Assembly (NCBI GenBank): GCA_016714045.1 | Contig: JADJNY010000003.1 | Location: forward strand, 310,001-374,000 | Direction: 5' to 3' | DNA length: 64,000 nt | From: Planctomycetota bacterium | Lineage (GTDB): Bacteria > Planctomycetota > UBA1135 > GCA-002686595 | Shown: positions 53,902-62,925 of the stretch, piece by piece | Layout: each line of letters begins with the position of its first letter | Position numbering within the stretch: the first letter of the stretch is position 1 | The notes under the pieces: model-generated | Database searches by the model: none | The model's input: only the letters and a program-made list of their open reading frames with translations | What the model was told of the DNA's origin: nothing | Position numbers and translations under genes: made by a program

Positions 53902-53983
53902 GGCGGCGCATCCCATCCGATCGCGGGCCCGGGGACCATGCGCTCGTGAGCGCAGGCACCCGGGCGCAAGCCCGTAGGACCGT

Positions 53984-54006
53984 CGCGCGGGAGCGGCTCC
54001 CGCGCG
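53984..54006 (-). terminator. Perfect hairpin between the HAD and cysteine-synthase-like genes
   Basis: Eleven-base arms CGCGCGGGAGC and GCTCCCGCGCG flank one G. It begins immediately after the stop codon of the leftward HAD gene. No T-run follows, so it is probably a processing or Rho-type end. Confidence 0.5.
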
Positions 54007-54007
54007 T

Positions 54008-54730
54008 TCAGCGCATCAGGAAGTCGGGCGTGAGGATCAGCTCGGGGCGCGGCGGCTCCGCGCCGGGCGAGTGGATCGTCTGCAGGAGCACGTGCAGCGC
54101 GTCGGGGAACGCCGCGAGGAACATGTTCGCGTTGCCGGGTTCGTTCTCGAACGACGCGACGACCTCGCCCCGGTAGGAGCGGATGTCGTCGATCGCGTCG
54201 TCCTTGAACGCCTTGTCGTTCATCTCGAAGTCGGGCTTCAGGTGGAGCACGCACCGCCCGCGCCAGAACGGAAAGCCGTGCTTGCGCAGCGACTGCACCG
54301 TGCCGATCTCCATGCCGCCGACGTGGCGGCCCGTCAGGTAGTAGATGAGCGCGCCCTGCGTGTGGCAGCGCTCGACGAACGCGGCGGCGCCGGGGACCTC
54401 GTGGTCGTGCAGGAGGTACTCGTCGCGGAAGAAGCGCTCGGCCCAGAACTCCCGCACGGCCGCGAGCAGCGCGGGGTCGCGGACGCCGGCCTTCGCGAGG
54501 TCGTCGTGCACGTTCCAACCCATGTCCTCGGCGGTCATGCGCGCGGCGATCGCGGTGAGCTCGGGGTGCTTCGCGGCGTGCGCGCGCGCGAACTCGCGCA
54601 GGATCTGGAGGTTGCGCGGCGCGGTCGAGAAGAGCGTCGAGTCGAGGTCGAAGACGCAGACCGGCAGACGACCTCGGGAGAGCGCGCTGTCGATGCGCGC
54701 GAAGACCTCTCGCAACCTCGGGGAGCCCAT
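54008..54730 (-). CDS. HAD-superfamily hydrolase
   Basis: This 240-residue cytoplasmic protein has HAD motif I VCVFDLDSTLF (nucleophile and acid Asp pair), motif II in GALIYYLTGRHVGG (Thr), a lysine region HLKPDFEMNDKAFK and a late motif with GEVVASFENEPGNANMF. The DLDST start and the cap arrangement fit small-molecule phosphatases; the substrate is unknown. ATG 54730 was chosen since upstream in-frame sequence (to 54874) is low-complexity and overlaps the opposite gene's promoter. Confidence 0.82.
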   Translation of the reverse strand: MGSPRLREVFARIDSALSRGRLPVCVFDLDSTLFSTAPRNLQILREFARAHAAKHPELTAIAARMTAEDMGWNVHDDLAKAGVRDPALLAAVREFWAERFFRDEYLLHDHEVPGAAAFVERCHTQGALIYYLTGRHVGGMEIGTVQSLRKHGFPFWRGRCVLHLKPDFEMNDKAFKDDAIDDIRSYRGEVVASFENEPGNANMFLAAFPDALHVLLQTIHSPGAEPPRPELILTPDFLMR

Positions 54731-54892
54731 GGGGGCGGAGACGATACCCGCTCGCGCGGCACGGCGGAACCCTCGCCGGTCGCGAACGCGGCGTCGAGAT
54801 CGCTCGTGCGGCGCGAGCCCGACGCTCGCCGTGGCGCGAGATCGGAACGGCGCGCCCTCGATCGATGCGTGCATGGACCGCGGGCACGACCC

Positions 54893-54898
54893 TAGACT
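54893..54898 (+). promoter_or_regulatory. Candidate -10 element TAGACT, near-leaderless gene
   Basis: TAGACT ends eight bases before the ATG at 54907. If used, transcription would start at or next to the start codon, giving a leaderless mRNA. This also supports 54907 over the in-frame ATG at 54865. Confidence 0.4.
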
Positions 54899-54906
54899 CC
54901 TCCACG

Positions 54907-55782
54907 ATGACCAGGAACGCGCCGCCGCTCCGTCCGCGGCCGAAGCCGCACCGCAACCCGTGGTACTGGCTCGTGTTCGTCGTCGTCTTCCTGCTGATCC
55001 TGGTGCCCGAGCTCCTGCGCGGCGACGGGGCGGAGCGCGGGCCGTCGCGCGCGTGGATCGCGCCCGTGGTCCTCGTCGTCGGCGTCGGCGGCTACGTCGC
55101 GTGGACCGTTCTGCGCGCGCGGCGCTTCAACGCGGAGAACTCGGCCGCGCTCGCGATGCTGCGCGAGGGCGCCTTCGACGCGGCGCGCGAGCGTTTCGAG
55201 GCGTTGGTGAAACGCCATCCGCGGCCGCGTGACCTGAACCACGTCGCGCTCTTCAACCTCGCGTGGACCGAGCTCCTCGCCGGCGAGCTCGCGCTCGCGC
55301 GGCAGCGCATGGCGCAGATCGAAGCGGAGCGCGACCCCAAGGCGCGCAGCGGGTTCGTCACGCTGCTCCCGAGCCGCCTCGCGTACGTGCACGCGCTCCA
55401 GGGCGAGCTCGACGACGCGCGCGCCTGGCTCCGCACGTCGCGCGAACGCGGCGTGGAGGAGACGACGAATCGCGCGGTCATCGAGGCCTGGGAGACGGCC
55501 TCCGACGCGATCGTCGCGTGCCGCGCGGGCGAGCCGGCGCGCGCGAAGGAGCTCCTCGCGGCGCGCTGGCTCGCGCTCGAGAACTCGGTGACGGGCGAGC
55601 TCCTGCGGCCGCTACGCGCCGTCCGCGCGTTCGCGCTCGACGCGGCGTCGAAGGGGACCGACGCGGCCGCCGTCGAGGCGCAGCTGCAACCCGTGCGCGA
55701 ACACGCGGGGAGCGAACTCCGTCACCTCGGCGCGAGCTGGCCCGCGATGCGCGCCTTCCTCGCGGCGCGGAAGCTCGGTTGA
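54907..55782 (+). CDS. Membrane-anchored TPR-like protein
   Basis: This 291-residue protein has two predicted transmembrane helices (WYWLVFVVVFLLILVPELL and IAPVVLVVGVGGYVAWTVL). A soluble helical domain with TPR-like pairs follows (ALAMLREGAFDAARERFEAL, VALFNLAWTELLAGELALAR, RLAYVHALQGELDDARAWL). It is of unknown function, probably a scaffold at the inner membrane. ATG 54907 fits the promoter element just upstream. A small CGAGTC/GACTCG hairpin at 55802-55817 follows the gene. Confidence 0.75.
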   Translation: MTRNAPPLRPRPKPHRNPWYWLVFVVVFLLILVPELLRGDGAERGPSRAWIAPVVLVVGVGGYVAWTVLRARRFNAENSAALAMLREGAFDAARERFEALVKRHPRPRDLNHVALFNLAWTELLAGELALARQRMAQIEAERDPKARSGFVTLLPSRLAYVHALQGELDDARAWLRTSRERGVEETTNRAVIEAWETASDAIVACRAGEPARAKELLAARWLALENSVTGELLRPLRAVRAFALDAASKGTDAAAVEAQLQPVREHAGSELRHLGASWPAMRAFLAARKLG

Positions 55783-55801
55783 CGCGCCTCTGCTCCGTGC
55801 G

Positions 55802-55817
55802 GCGAGTCGCCCGACTC
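55802..55817 (+). terminator. Short hairpin after the TPR membrane gene
   Basis: A 6-base-pair stem CGAGTC/GACTCG with a GCCC loop, 20 bases past the stop codon. It has no T-run, so it is a weak terminator candidate. Confidence 0.3.
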
Positions 55818-55984
55818 GGAGCTCGCGTCGCAGGGGCCGCACCTGGCGCGGGTTCGAGCGGTACTCGGCCGACGAAGCGCGCGAACCGTCGCGCGCCGCG
55901 CCGGAGCTCGCCGTGGAGTTCGCCGGGGCGCGCCCGCGTTCGAGCGTGGGCAAGCGCGCGCCCTGACCGTATCCTCCTGCGCCC

Positions 55985-57445
55985 ATGCCCCCCTGGCTCG
56001 AGAAGCTCCTGCCGATCGTCCTGCTCCTCGTCGCCGTCTCCGTCGTCGTCGCGCGCCTGCCGCGCGTCGACCTCGGACACGAGCCGGGCTTCCTGCGCCG
56101 ACGGCGGTGGAACTGGATCGTGCTCGGCCTCACGTACGCGTTCCTCTACTTCGGGCGCTACAACCTCTCCGCGATCGTCGGCGAGCTCGAGCAGGCGAAG
56201 ATCCTGACCAAGGAGCAGTTCAACGAGCTCGACGCGATCGGCCTGGGCGTCTACGGCGTCGCGTTCCTCCTGAACGGCCCGCTGACCGACCGTTGGGGCG
56301 GACGCGCGACGATCCTGATCGCGGCGGGCGGCAGCGCGCTGATGAACGCGGGCATGGCGCTCGCGATGAGCGAGTGGGGCGCCGACGCCGCGCGCGAGGG
56401 CGCGCAAGGGCTCGATCTCGCGACCGGCGCCGCGCTGACGGGCGCGCCCGTCGAGTCGGCCGGCAGCCAGCTGCGCCTCGCGCTCACGGTGCTCAACGCC
56501 GCGAACATGTACTTCCAGTCGTTCGGCGCCGTATCGATCGTCAAGGTGAACGCGCACTGGTTCCACGTGCGCGAGCGCGGCGTGCTCGGCGGGCTCTTCG
56601 GCATCCTGATCTCGCTCGGGCTCTACTTCTCGTACGACTGGTCGCTCCTGCTGACGAAGGAGCTCGGGTACGTCGCGTCGTTCTGGACGCCGTGCGCGGT
56701 GCTCGCGGCCTTCTTCGTCGCCGCGTGGTTCGCGGTGCGCGATTCTCCGGGCAAGGCGGGCTGGAAGGACTTCGACACGGGCGACGCGACGAGCGGACAA
56801 CTGCGCGCCGACGGGCTCGGGGTCGTCGTGCGGAAGTTGCTCGCGCAGCGGATCGTGTGGCTCCTCGTCGCGATCGAGTTCTGCTCGGGCTTCCTGCGCC
56901 AGGCGGCGATGAAGCAGTTCCGGCCGTACGCGAAGGCGCTCGGCGAGAGCGAGTCGTTCGTCTACCAGAACTGGGGGATGCTCCTGTGCGTCGCGGGGAT
57001 CCTCGGCGGGGTGTTCGCGGGGACGATCTCCGACCACGTGTTCGGCTCGCGGCGCGGACCGGTGGCGTCGATCCTGTACGCGGGGATGCTCCTCGCGGTG
57101 ATCGGGTGCTGGGCGATGCTCGGGACGAGCGGCGTCGGGTGGTCGATCGTGTTCCTGTCCCTGTGCGTGATCGGCGTGCACGGGATGCTGTCGGGCACGG
57201 CGAGCGCGGACTTCGGCGGGACGAAGAACGCGGGCATCGTCACGGGAGTGATCGATGGGTTCGTGTACCTGGGGAGCGCGACGCAGGCGTTCGTGTACGC
57301 GACGTCGCTGCCGAAGGGCGACGCGGCGAAGGACGCGGCGAACTGGACGGCGTGGCCATTGTGGATGATGCCCGTCGTCGTGATCGGGCTGTTGCTCTGC
57401 ACGCGGGTGTGGAACGCGCGGCCGAAGGCGGGCGGGGGGCACTGA
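55985..57445 (+). CDS. MFS transporter, organophosphate:Pi antiporter (OPA) type
   Basis: This 486-residue inner-membrane protein has about 12 helices. The GlpT/UhpT/PgtP-type features are RWNWIVLGLTYAFLYFGRYNLSA early on, GVYGVAFLLNGPLTDRWGGR in the first loop, and NAANMYFQSFGAVSIVKVNAHWFHVRERGVLGGLFGIL, which corresponds to the conserved family region W(F/Y)..RERG. Later, LSGTASADFGGTKNAGIVTG corresponds to the family's closing motif. It probably exchanges a sugar phosphate or glycerol-3-phosphate for phosphate; the substrate is unassigned. An extra loop at residues 130-155 is not usual. Confidence 0.88.
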   Translation: MPPWLEKLLPIVLLLVAVSVVVARLPRVDLGHEPGFLRRRRWNWIVLGLTYAFLYFGRYNLSAIVGELEQAKILTKEQFNELDAIGLGVYGVAFLLNGPLTDRWGGRATILIAAGGSALMNAGMALAMSEWGADAAREGAQGLDLATGAALTGAPVESAGSQLRLALTVLNAANMYFQSFGAVSIVKVNAHWFHVRERGVLGGLFGILISLGLYFSYDWSLLLTKELGYVASFWTPCAVLAAFFVAAWFAVRDSPGKAGWKDFDTGDATSGQLRADGLGVVVRKLLAQRIVWLLVAIEFCSGFLRQAAMKQFRPYAKALGESESFVYQNWGMLLCVAGILGGVFAGTISDHVFGSRRGPVASILYAGMLLAVIGCWAMLGTSGVGWSIVFLSLCVIGVHGMLSGTASADFGGTKNAGIVTGVIDGFVYLGSATQAFVYATSLPKGDAAKDAANWTAWPLWMMPVVVIGLLLCTRVWNARPKAGGGH

Positions 57446-57480
57446 CGAAACGGGGAGCGCGGCGCGCGCCCTCCCGAAGG

Positions 57481-58314
57481 TCAGCCCGCGCGCACCGCGC
57501 GGTGCACCGCGAGCACCCCGTCGAGGATCGCCGGGAACTGGTCGAGCACGACCATGTTCGGTCCGTCGCTCGGCGACGAGTCCGGGTTCGGGTGCACCTC
57601 GAAGAAGAGCCCGTCGACGTTGCCCGTCGCGACCGCCGCGCGCGCGAGCGCGGGGACGAACTTGCGCTCGCCGCCCGTCTTCTCGCCGAGCGCGCCGGGC
57701 TGCTGCACCGAGTGCGTCGCGTCGTACACGACGACGTGGCCCGTGTCGGAGAGGTACTCGAAGCTCGTCATGTCGACGACGAGCCGTCCGTAGCCGTGCG
57801 TCACGCCGCGCTCGCACAGCATCAGCTTCGCGTTGCCGGCCTGCGCGCACTTCTTCGCGACGTTCTTCATGTCCCAGGGGGCCAGGAACTGCCCCTTCTT
57901 GATGTTGAGCGGCTTCCCCGTCGCCGCCGCGGCGAGCAGGAGGTCGGTCTGCCGGCACAGGAACGCCGGGATCTGCAGCACGTCGACGACCTCCGCGGCC
58001 GGCGCGCACTGTTCGGGCAGGTGCACGTCCGTGATCACGGGGCAGCCGAAGCGTTCGCGCGCTTCCGCGAGCCACTCGAGGCTCTCCATGCCGGGCCCGC
58101 GCACCGAAGAGCCGCTCGAGCGGTTCGCCTTGTCGAAGCTCGCCTTGAAGATCCACGGGACGTTCCGCTCGCGCGTGATCGTCGCGAGGCGCTCGGCGAT
58201 CTGCATCGTCAGCTCCCGCGACTCCAACACGCACGGCCCCGCGATCAGGAACAGATCGCCGCCGCCGAGCGTCTTCCCGCGCACCTCCAACTTCGCTCTC
58301 GTTCGCTTCGTCAT
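57481..58314 (-). CDS. kdsA: 2-dehydro-3-deoxyphosphooctonate aldolase (KDO-8-P synthase)
   Basis: This 277-residue enzyme condenses arabinose-5-phosphate with phosphoenolpyruvate to make KDO-8-P, the precursor of the lipopolysaccharide inner core. Motifs are FLIAGPCVLESRELTM, FKASFDKANRSS, VRGPGMESL, PVITDVHLPEQ, QIPAFLCRQTDLL and NIKKGQFLAPWDM. Cys in IAGPCVLES rather than Asn marks the metal-dependent class. It implies an outer membrane with KDO-type glycolipid. It faces the MFS gene and follows the lipid kinase gene. Confidence 0.96.
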   Translation of the reverse strand: MTKRTRAKLEVRGKTLGGGDLFLIAGPCVLESRELTMQIAERLATITRERNVPWIFKASFDKANRSSGSSVRGPGMESLEWLAEARERFGCPVITDVHLPEQCAPAAEVVDVLQIPAFLCRQTDLLLAAAATGKPLNIKKGQFLAPWDMKNVAKKCAQAGNAKLMLCERGVTHGYGRLVVDMTSFEYLSDTGHVVVYDATHSVQQPGALGEKTGGERKFVPALARAAVATGNVDGLFFEVHPNPDSSPSDGPNMVVLDQFPAILDGVLAVHRAVRAG

Positions 58315-58320
58315 GCGCGG

Positions 58321-59217
58321 TCAAGGTAGCACGAGCCGGCGCTGGACGCGCTCGAGCTCGATCGTCACGGGCGTCGTCGCCGCGAGGTCGCCGTCGACCT
58401 GCACGGGCACCTCCGCGGCGCCGGCGCGCACGGAGCGCACCTCGAGCTTCCGCCCGCGCTCGCGTCGCACCGAACCGCCCGGGAACCGGCCGACGAGCGC
58501 GCGCGCGCCGTGCCGCAAGAGGCCCAGCTTCGAGCGCGCGGGGAACAGGTAGAGCTCCCACAGCCCGTCGTTGAGCGCGCGGTCGTGCGCGAGCACGTCG
58601 AAGCCGCCGTAGTGCACGATGTTCGAGAACAGGACCTCGGCCCACTCGCCCGGGAGCGCGCGCCCATCGAGCGCCACGGCGAGGCGCGGGAGCGGCTCGA
58701 GCGCGATCGCCGAGAGCCCCGCGCGCGCCCACGTGCCCTTCGTGATCGGACCTTTCCGCAGCCGCTCGAGCCCCGCGACGACCTGCGCGTCGAAGCCGAC
58801 GCCCGTGACGAGGAACGAGAGCTGCCCGCCGTTCACTCGCGCGACGTCGACCGCCGTGGAGCGCCCGCCGAGCACCGCGCGCGCGATCCCCGCCGGCTCG
58901 CGCGGGAGCCTGAGGTCGAGGCTCATCACGTTCGCCGTGCCGAGCGCGAAGATGACGACGGGCACGGACGGATCGACGAGGCCGTCCAGAACCTCGCGCA
59001 CGGTCCCGTCGCCGCCGATCGCGACCGCGACGTCGAAGCGCCCTTCGCGCTCCGCGACGAACCGCCGTCCGTCGCCGCGCGCGCCCGTGAAGAGGAGCTC
59101 GACCTCGAGGCCCGCTGCGCGGAGGAGCCGCTCGAGCTCGGTCGCCGCGGCGCGCGCGCGACCGCTCCCGGCGATCGGGTTCGCGACGAGCAGGGCGCGG
59201 CGCCAGGGCGCGGACAT
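58321..59217 (-). CDS. Diacylglycerol/lipid kinase (DAGK catalytic family)
   Basis: This 298-residue kinase of the YegS/DgkB family has the N-terminal LLVANPIAGSGRA, the nucleotide-binding VAIGGDGTVREVLDGL, ALGTANVMSLDLRLP, and a C-terminal lobe with VEVPVQVDG-like metal-site sequence (EVPVQVDGDL). It phosphorylates diacylglycerol or another lipid. ATG 59217 was chosen because MSAPWRRALLVANP fits the family; the frame is open further upstream without support. It ends six bases before kdsA begins and they are probably co-transcribed. Confidence 0.88.
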   Translation of the reverse strand: MSAPWRRALLVANPIAGSGRARAAATELERLLRAAGLEVELLFTGARGDGRRFVAEREGRFDVAVAIGGDGTVREVLDGLVDPSVPVVIFALGTANVMSLDLRLPREPAGIARAVLGGRSTAVDVARVNGGQLSFLVTGVGFDAQVVAGLERLRKGPITKGTWARAGLSAIALEPLPRLAVALDGRALPGEWAEVLFSNIVHYGGFDVLAHDRALNDGLWELYLFPARSKLGLLRHGARALVGRFPGGSVRRERGRKLEVRSVRAGAAEVPVQVDGDLAATTPVTIELERVQRRLVLP

Positions 59218-59345
59218 CCGAGCAGCATGGCGCAGCCGAGCCGCGCGCGCGAGGCCGAGCCCGCGGGTCTCCCGCGCGCGGTTCGAAGGCTCCTCCTCGC
59301 CGGTCGGGGCCGCGAGCCCGTGTCGCCGCTCCCGGCCGGCTCGAC

Positions 59346-59351
59346 TAGACT
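59346..59351 (+). promoter_or_regulatory. Candidate -10 element TAGACT
   Basis: TAGACT preceded by GAC lies 22 bases before the ATG at 59374 in the divergent gap with the lipid-kinase gene. A -35 is not evident. Confidence 0.4.
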
Positions 59352-59373
59352 CGGGCGCGCTCCGGGCGCCCGC

Positions 59374-61146
59374 ATGAACCCCCGCCACCCTTCTCCGCGC
59401 CGTCGCGCGTCCGCGCTCGCGAGCCTCGCCGCGCTCCTCGTCGCGTCGCCGGCGTCCGCGCAGACGTTCCAGCGCGTGCTCGGCACGTCCGGCGTGGAGC
59501 GCGCGACCTGGGCCGCGGCTCCGACCACGGGCGGCTTCGTGCTCGTCGGCGAGGCCTCGAACGGGACGCTGCTCGCCGCGCTCGGCGCGGACGGCTCGGT
59601 CGCGTGGGCCCGCGCGCTCCAGGGCACGGCCGCGGCGCGCATCGTCGTCGAGCCGAACGCGATCGTGCTGGCGGCGGATTCGAACGTGCCGGGCGACCCG
59701 AACGGGCTCACGTGGACGCGCGTCGACCTGCTCGGCGGCCTCGTCGCGGCGCGGGGTTACCCGGGTACGGCCGCGCCGCAGGACGGCCACGGCCCGGCGC
59801 TCGCGCGCTCGGCGGGCGGCTACCTGCTCGGCGGAGCGCGCGCGCTCGCCCCGTCGATCCCGCTCTCGCCCGAGGTCGTCGTGCTCGACCTCGGGGGCCA
59901 CGTGCTCGCCGTGCGCAACTACGACGACCTCCGGTACGGCGGCACGACGCGCGGCGAGTTCTCCGACGTCGCGTTCGCGGGCTCCGACGCGCTCGTCGCG
60001 GGCTCGACCGCCGTCGACGGCGAGCTCACGACCCGTGACACGCTCGTCGCGCGGCTCGCGGGCGACGGGGATCCCATCTGGGCGCGGAGTTTCGGCACGG
60101 CCGGCGCGGAGGACCGCGCGCTCGGCCTCGAACTGTGCGCGAACGGCGAGGTCGCGGTGTGCGGCGCCGACGGCTCGGTCGCGGGCGGCGGCGCGTTCGT
60201 GCTGCGGCTCGACGGCGCGGGACAGCTCGCGTGGCGCGTCGAGCTCCCCGGCTTCGCCGCGTCGTGCTCGATCGAGGAGCGTGCGGACGGCGCGCTCTTC
60301 ATCGCGGGCGCGTCCGGCGGTCACGCCGCGCTCGCACTGCTCGACGCGCAGGGCGCGCTCGTCTGGGCGCGCGCGTACCCGGCCGGCGCAGCGGGCGTCG
60401 GCGCCGTCGTCGTGCCGCTCGCGGACGGCGGCGCGTTCCTCGCGGGCACCATCGCGTCGACGAGCGGCGGCGGAGGCGACGTGCTCGCGCTCCGCACCGA
60501 CCCGCTCGGCCGCGTCGGGTGCGCCGACGTCGACCTCGCGCTCGCCGCGGTGAGCGCGCCGCGCGCGGCCGCGAACGTGCCGCTCGTCCTCCAGGAAGAG
60601 CAGGCGGAGCACCCGCGCGCGACCGAGGGCGTCACGCACGAGCTCGTCGAGGCCTCCGCGTGCGCGCTCCAGCGCGTGCGCGCGACCTGCGCGGGCGACG
60701 GGACGCTCGCGACGCCGTGCCCCTGCGGGAACTCGGGCGCGGCGGGCCGTGGGTGCGCGAACTCGGTCGAGCCCGCGGGGGCCGCGCTCGCGTGGAGCGG
60801 CGACCCGGCGGCGGACTCGCTAACGCTCGACGCGAGCGGCCTGCCCGCGCTCGCGTCCGCCGGCGTGCTGTTCTTCCAGGGCGACGCGCTCGACGCGGAC
60901 GGCGTCGTGTTCGGCGACGGCGTGCGGTGCGCGAGCGGCGCGCTCGTGCGCATCGGGGCGAAGGCGGCCCCCGGCGGCGTCGCGAGCTACCCCGCGGCCG
61001 GCGACCCGGCGCTCTCGACGCGCGGCGGCGTGCAGCCGGGTTCGGGCGAGCTGCGCGGCTACCAGGCGTACTACCGCAACGCCGCGGCGGCGTTCTGTCC
61101 GCCCGCGACGTTCAACGCGACGAACGCGCTCCGCGTGCTCTGGTAG
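59374..61146 (+). CDS. Secreted protein with planctomycete CPCGN C-terminal domain
   Basis: This 590-residue exported protein has a signal peptide (ALASLAALLVASPASAQ). About 400 residues of beta-propeller-like repeats follow, with phrases such as LLAALGADGSVAWARAL, LVARLAGDGDPIWARSFG, FVLRLDGAGQLAWRVEL and ALLDAQGALVWARAY. A C-terminal domain follows, beginning GDGTLATPCPCGNSGAAGRGC, with DADGVVFGDGVRC, YQAYYRNAAAAFCPP and a final LW. That domain is homologous to the end of the protein at 10153-12747. It is probably surface-exposed or secreted; no enzyme motif was recognised. Confidence 0.85.
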   Translation: MNPRHPSPRRRASALASLAALLVASPASAQTFQRVLGTSGVERATWAAAPTTGGFVLVGEASNGTLLAALGADGSVAWARALQGTAAARIVVEPNAIVLAADSNVPGDPNGLTWTRVDLLGGLVAARGYPGTAAPQDGHGPALARSAGGYLLGGARALAPSIPLSPEVVVLDLGGHVLAVRNYDDLRYGGTTRGEFSDVAFAGSDALVAGSTAVDGELTTRDTLVARLAGDGDPIWARSFGTAGAEDRALGLELCANGEVAVCGADGSVAGGGAFVLRLDGAGQLAWRVELPGFAASCSIEERADGALFIAGASGGHAALALLDAQGALVWARAYPAGAAGVGAVVVPLADGGAFLAGTIASTSGGGGDVLALRTDPLGRVGCADVDLALAAVSAPRAAANVPLVLQEEQAEHPRATEGVTHELVEASACALQRVRATCAGDGTLATPCPCGNSGAAGRGCANSVEPAGAALAWSGDPAADSLTLDASGLPALASAGVLFFQGDALDADGVVFGDGVRCASGALVRIGAKAAPGGVASYPAAGDPALSTRGGVQPGSGELRGYQAYYRNAAAAFCPPATFNATNALRVLW

Positions 61147-61195
61147 CCGGAGCGCGCTTGACGCTGCCGCCTCGGCCGCGTTCCCTGTGCGCGGG

Positions 61196-62176
61196 ATGCA
61201 GGCGCTCCAACACGCGACGGTCGTCTTCGGCGGCTCCGGTTTCGTCGGGCGGCACGTCGTGCGCGCGGCGCTCGCGCACGCGCGCGCGGCGGCGCGCGAG
61301 GGGAAACGCCGCGCCGAGGTCGTGATCAGCGCGAGCCGCGAGCCCGAGCACGGGCTCGACGGGACGGAGGACCCGAACCTCGTCCTCGCGACGTTCGACG
61401 TCGCGACGCGCGACGAGCCGGAGCGCCTGCTCGACGACCTCGCGCCGCGCCGCGTGATCCTGTTGACGGGCATGGCGCGCATCGCCGACTGCGATGCGTA
61501 CCCCGGCTACGCGCGCGCGCTCAACGTCGACCTGCCCGCGCGCGTCGCGCGTTGGACCGCCGCGCGCGGCGCGCGGCTCGTACACGTGTCGACGGACCTC
61601 GTGTTCGGCGCCGTGTCGCCGCCGCTCGAGGGCTTCCGCGAGGAAGACGAGCCCGCGCCCGTGTCGAACTACGGCCGCACGAAGCTCGAGGGCGAGCGCA
61701 ACGTGCGCGCGGCCGATCCCGCGGCGCTCGTCGCGCGGCTCGCGCTCTGTTGGGACGCGCGCGGGGCCGGGTGTGGGGCGAATGCGCCGTTGCTCGACGT
61801 GCTCTCGACGGGCGCGCGGCCCGCGTTGTTCACGGACGAATGGCGCACGCCGATCCTGGTCACCGAGGCGGCGACGGCGCTCGTGCAGCTCGCGCACGGC
61901 TCCGCGCGCGGCGTGCTCCACGTCGCCGGGCGCGAGCGCATCACGCGGCACGAGCTCGGCGTCTCGCTCGCGCTGGCGAGCGGCGTTCCGCTCGCGGACG
62001 TGCGCCGGCGCATCCAGGCCGTCACGCGCGCGGCGGCGGGGCTCGACAAGACGCGGCCGGCGGACGTCTGCCTCGACGCGCGCCGCGCGCGCGAAGAGCA
62101 CGGACTCGTGCTCCCGGGCGCCTCCGAGGTGTTCGCGCGCATCGCGCGCGAGGCGCGCGCCCGGAGCGAGGCGTGA
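61196..62176 (+). CDS. NAD(P)-dependent sugar reductase/epimerase (RmlD-like SDR)
   Basis: This 326-residue extended short-chain dehydrogenase has the Rossmann start ATVVFGGSGFVGRHVVRAA, a loop DCDAYPGYARALNVDLPARVA, LVHVSTDLVFG with the catalytic Ser/Thr, and the Tyr-x3-Lys pair in NYGRTKLEGERNV. These resemble dTDP-4-dehydrorhamnose reductases, but no other rhamnose gene is near. GTG 61187 or ATG 61196 could start it. Its stop codon lies in an imperfect repeat that overlaps the start of the next gene. Confidence 0.82.
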   Translation: MQALQHATVVFGGSGFVGRHVVRAALAHARAAAREGKRRAEVVISASREPEHGLDGTEDPNLVLATFDVATRDEPERLLDDLAPRRVILLTGMARIADCDAYPGYARALNVDLPARVARWTAARGARLVHVSTDLVFGAVSPPLEGFREEDEPAPVSNYGRTKLEGERNVRAADPAALVARLALCWDARGAGCGANAPLLDVLSTGARPALFTDEWRTPILVTEAATALVQLAHGSARGVLHVAGRERITRHELGVSLALASGVPLADVRRRIQAVTRAAAGLDKTRPADVCLDARRAREEHGLVLPGASEVFARIAREARARSEA

Positions 62177-62925
62177 GCGCAAGACGAGACGCGCGCGCCG
62201 AGCGGGGCGTGAGCGCGGAGCGAAGCGCGCGCCCGGAGCGGGACGCGCTCTCGGCCGGGGGCGTGCCGCGGCGCGCCCCGGCCGTGCGCCGTTCGCCGCC
62301 GCGCGCCGTCGTCGCGCGGCGTGCGCGCGCCACCGCGCTCGTCGTCCTCGCGGCGTTCGGCGCGGCGGGCGTCGCGGAAACCGCAGGCTGCGCGCGGCCC
62401 GAGCGCAGCGCGCGCGCGCCGGTCGCGCCCGCGGCGTACGACGTCACGGTCGAGGTCTACGCGCTGCCGCTCGCGCTCGCGGAGCGCCTCGAGGGGCTCG
62501 CGGACGAGCGCGAGCCCGTCCTCACGAGCGGGCTCGACCTCGACGCGCGGCTCGCGCGGATCGCCGCCGAACTTGCGCATGAACTCGGCGTCGAGCGCGT
62601 CGTGTGGCCCGTCGTGCGCGCGCCGGCGGACGTGTGGACGCGCGTCGGGTCACCGATGGATGCGCGCGGGCCGTTCGCGGGGCTCGAACTCGCCGTCGAC
62701 CCGATGCCGCGCGACGCGGAGTGGGCGCCGACGACGCTCGACGTCTCCGTCACCTGGCGCGCGCCGGACGGCACCGTGCTCGCGCGCCTCCCGTCGAGCG
62801 CGCATCCGCTCCCGAACGGCTCGTGCGCGCGCGTGCTCTGCCTGCCGCCGCGCGCGCGCGCGGACGAGCTCCGCGCGCTCGCGGCGTTCGTGCGCGTCGT
62901 GCCGGAACGTCGCGCGGGTCCGTGA
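62173..62925 (+). CDS. Lipoprotein of unknown function
   Basis: The frame begins at GTG 62173, overlapping the preceding stop codon (GTGA). Its first about 50 codons are low-complexity Arg/Ala/Glu, followed by a membrane or lipoprotein signal (ALVVLAAFGAAGVAETAGC). The mature part (YDVTVEVYALPLALAERLEG, TLDVSVTWRAPDGTVLARL) has beta-sandwich character and ends in a Cys-containing region. I do not recognise a family. The true start may be further downstream, nearer the hydrophobic segment. Confidence 0.6.
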   Translation: MSARRDARAERGVSAERSARPERDALSAGGVPRRAPAVRRSPPRAVVARRARATALVVLAAFGAAGVAETAGCARPERSARAPVAPAAYDVTVEVYALPLALAERLEGLADEREPVLTSGLDLDARLARIAAELAHELGVERVVWPVVRAPADVWTRVGSPMDARGPFAGLELAVDPMPRDAEWAPTTLDVSVTWRAPDGTVLARLPSSAHPLPNGSCARVLCLPPRARADELRALAAFVRVVPERRAGP

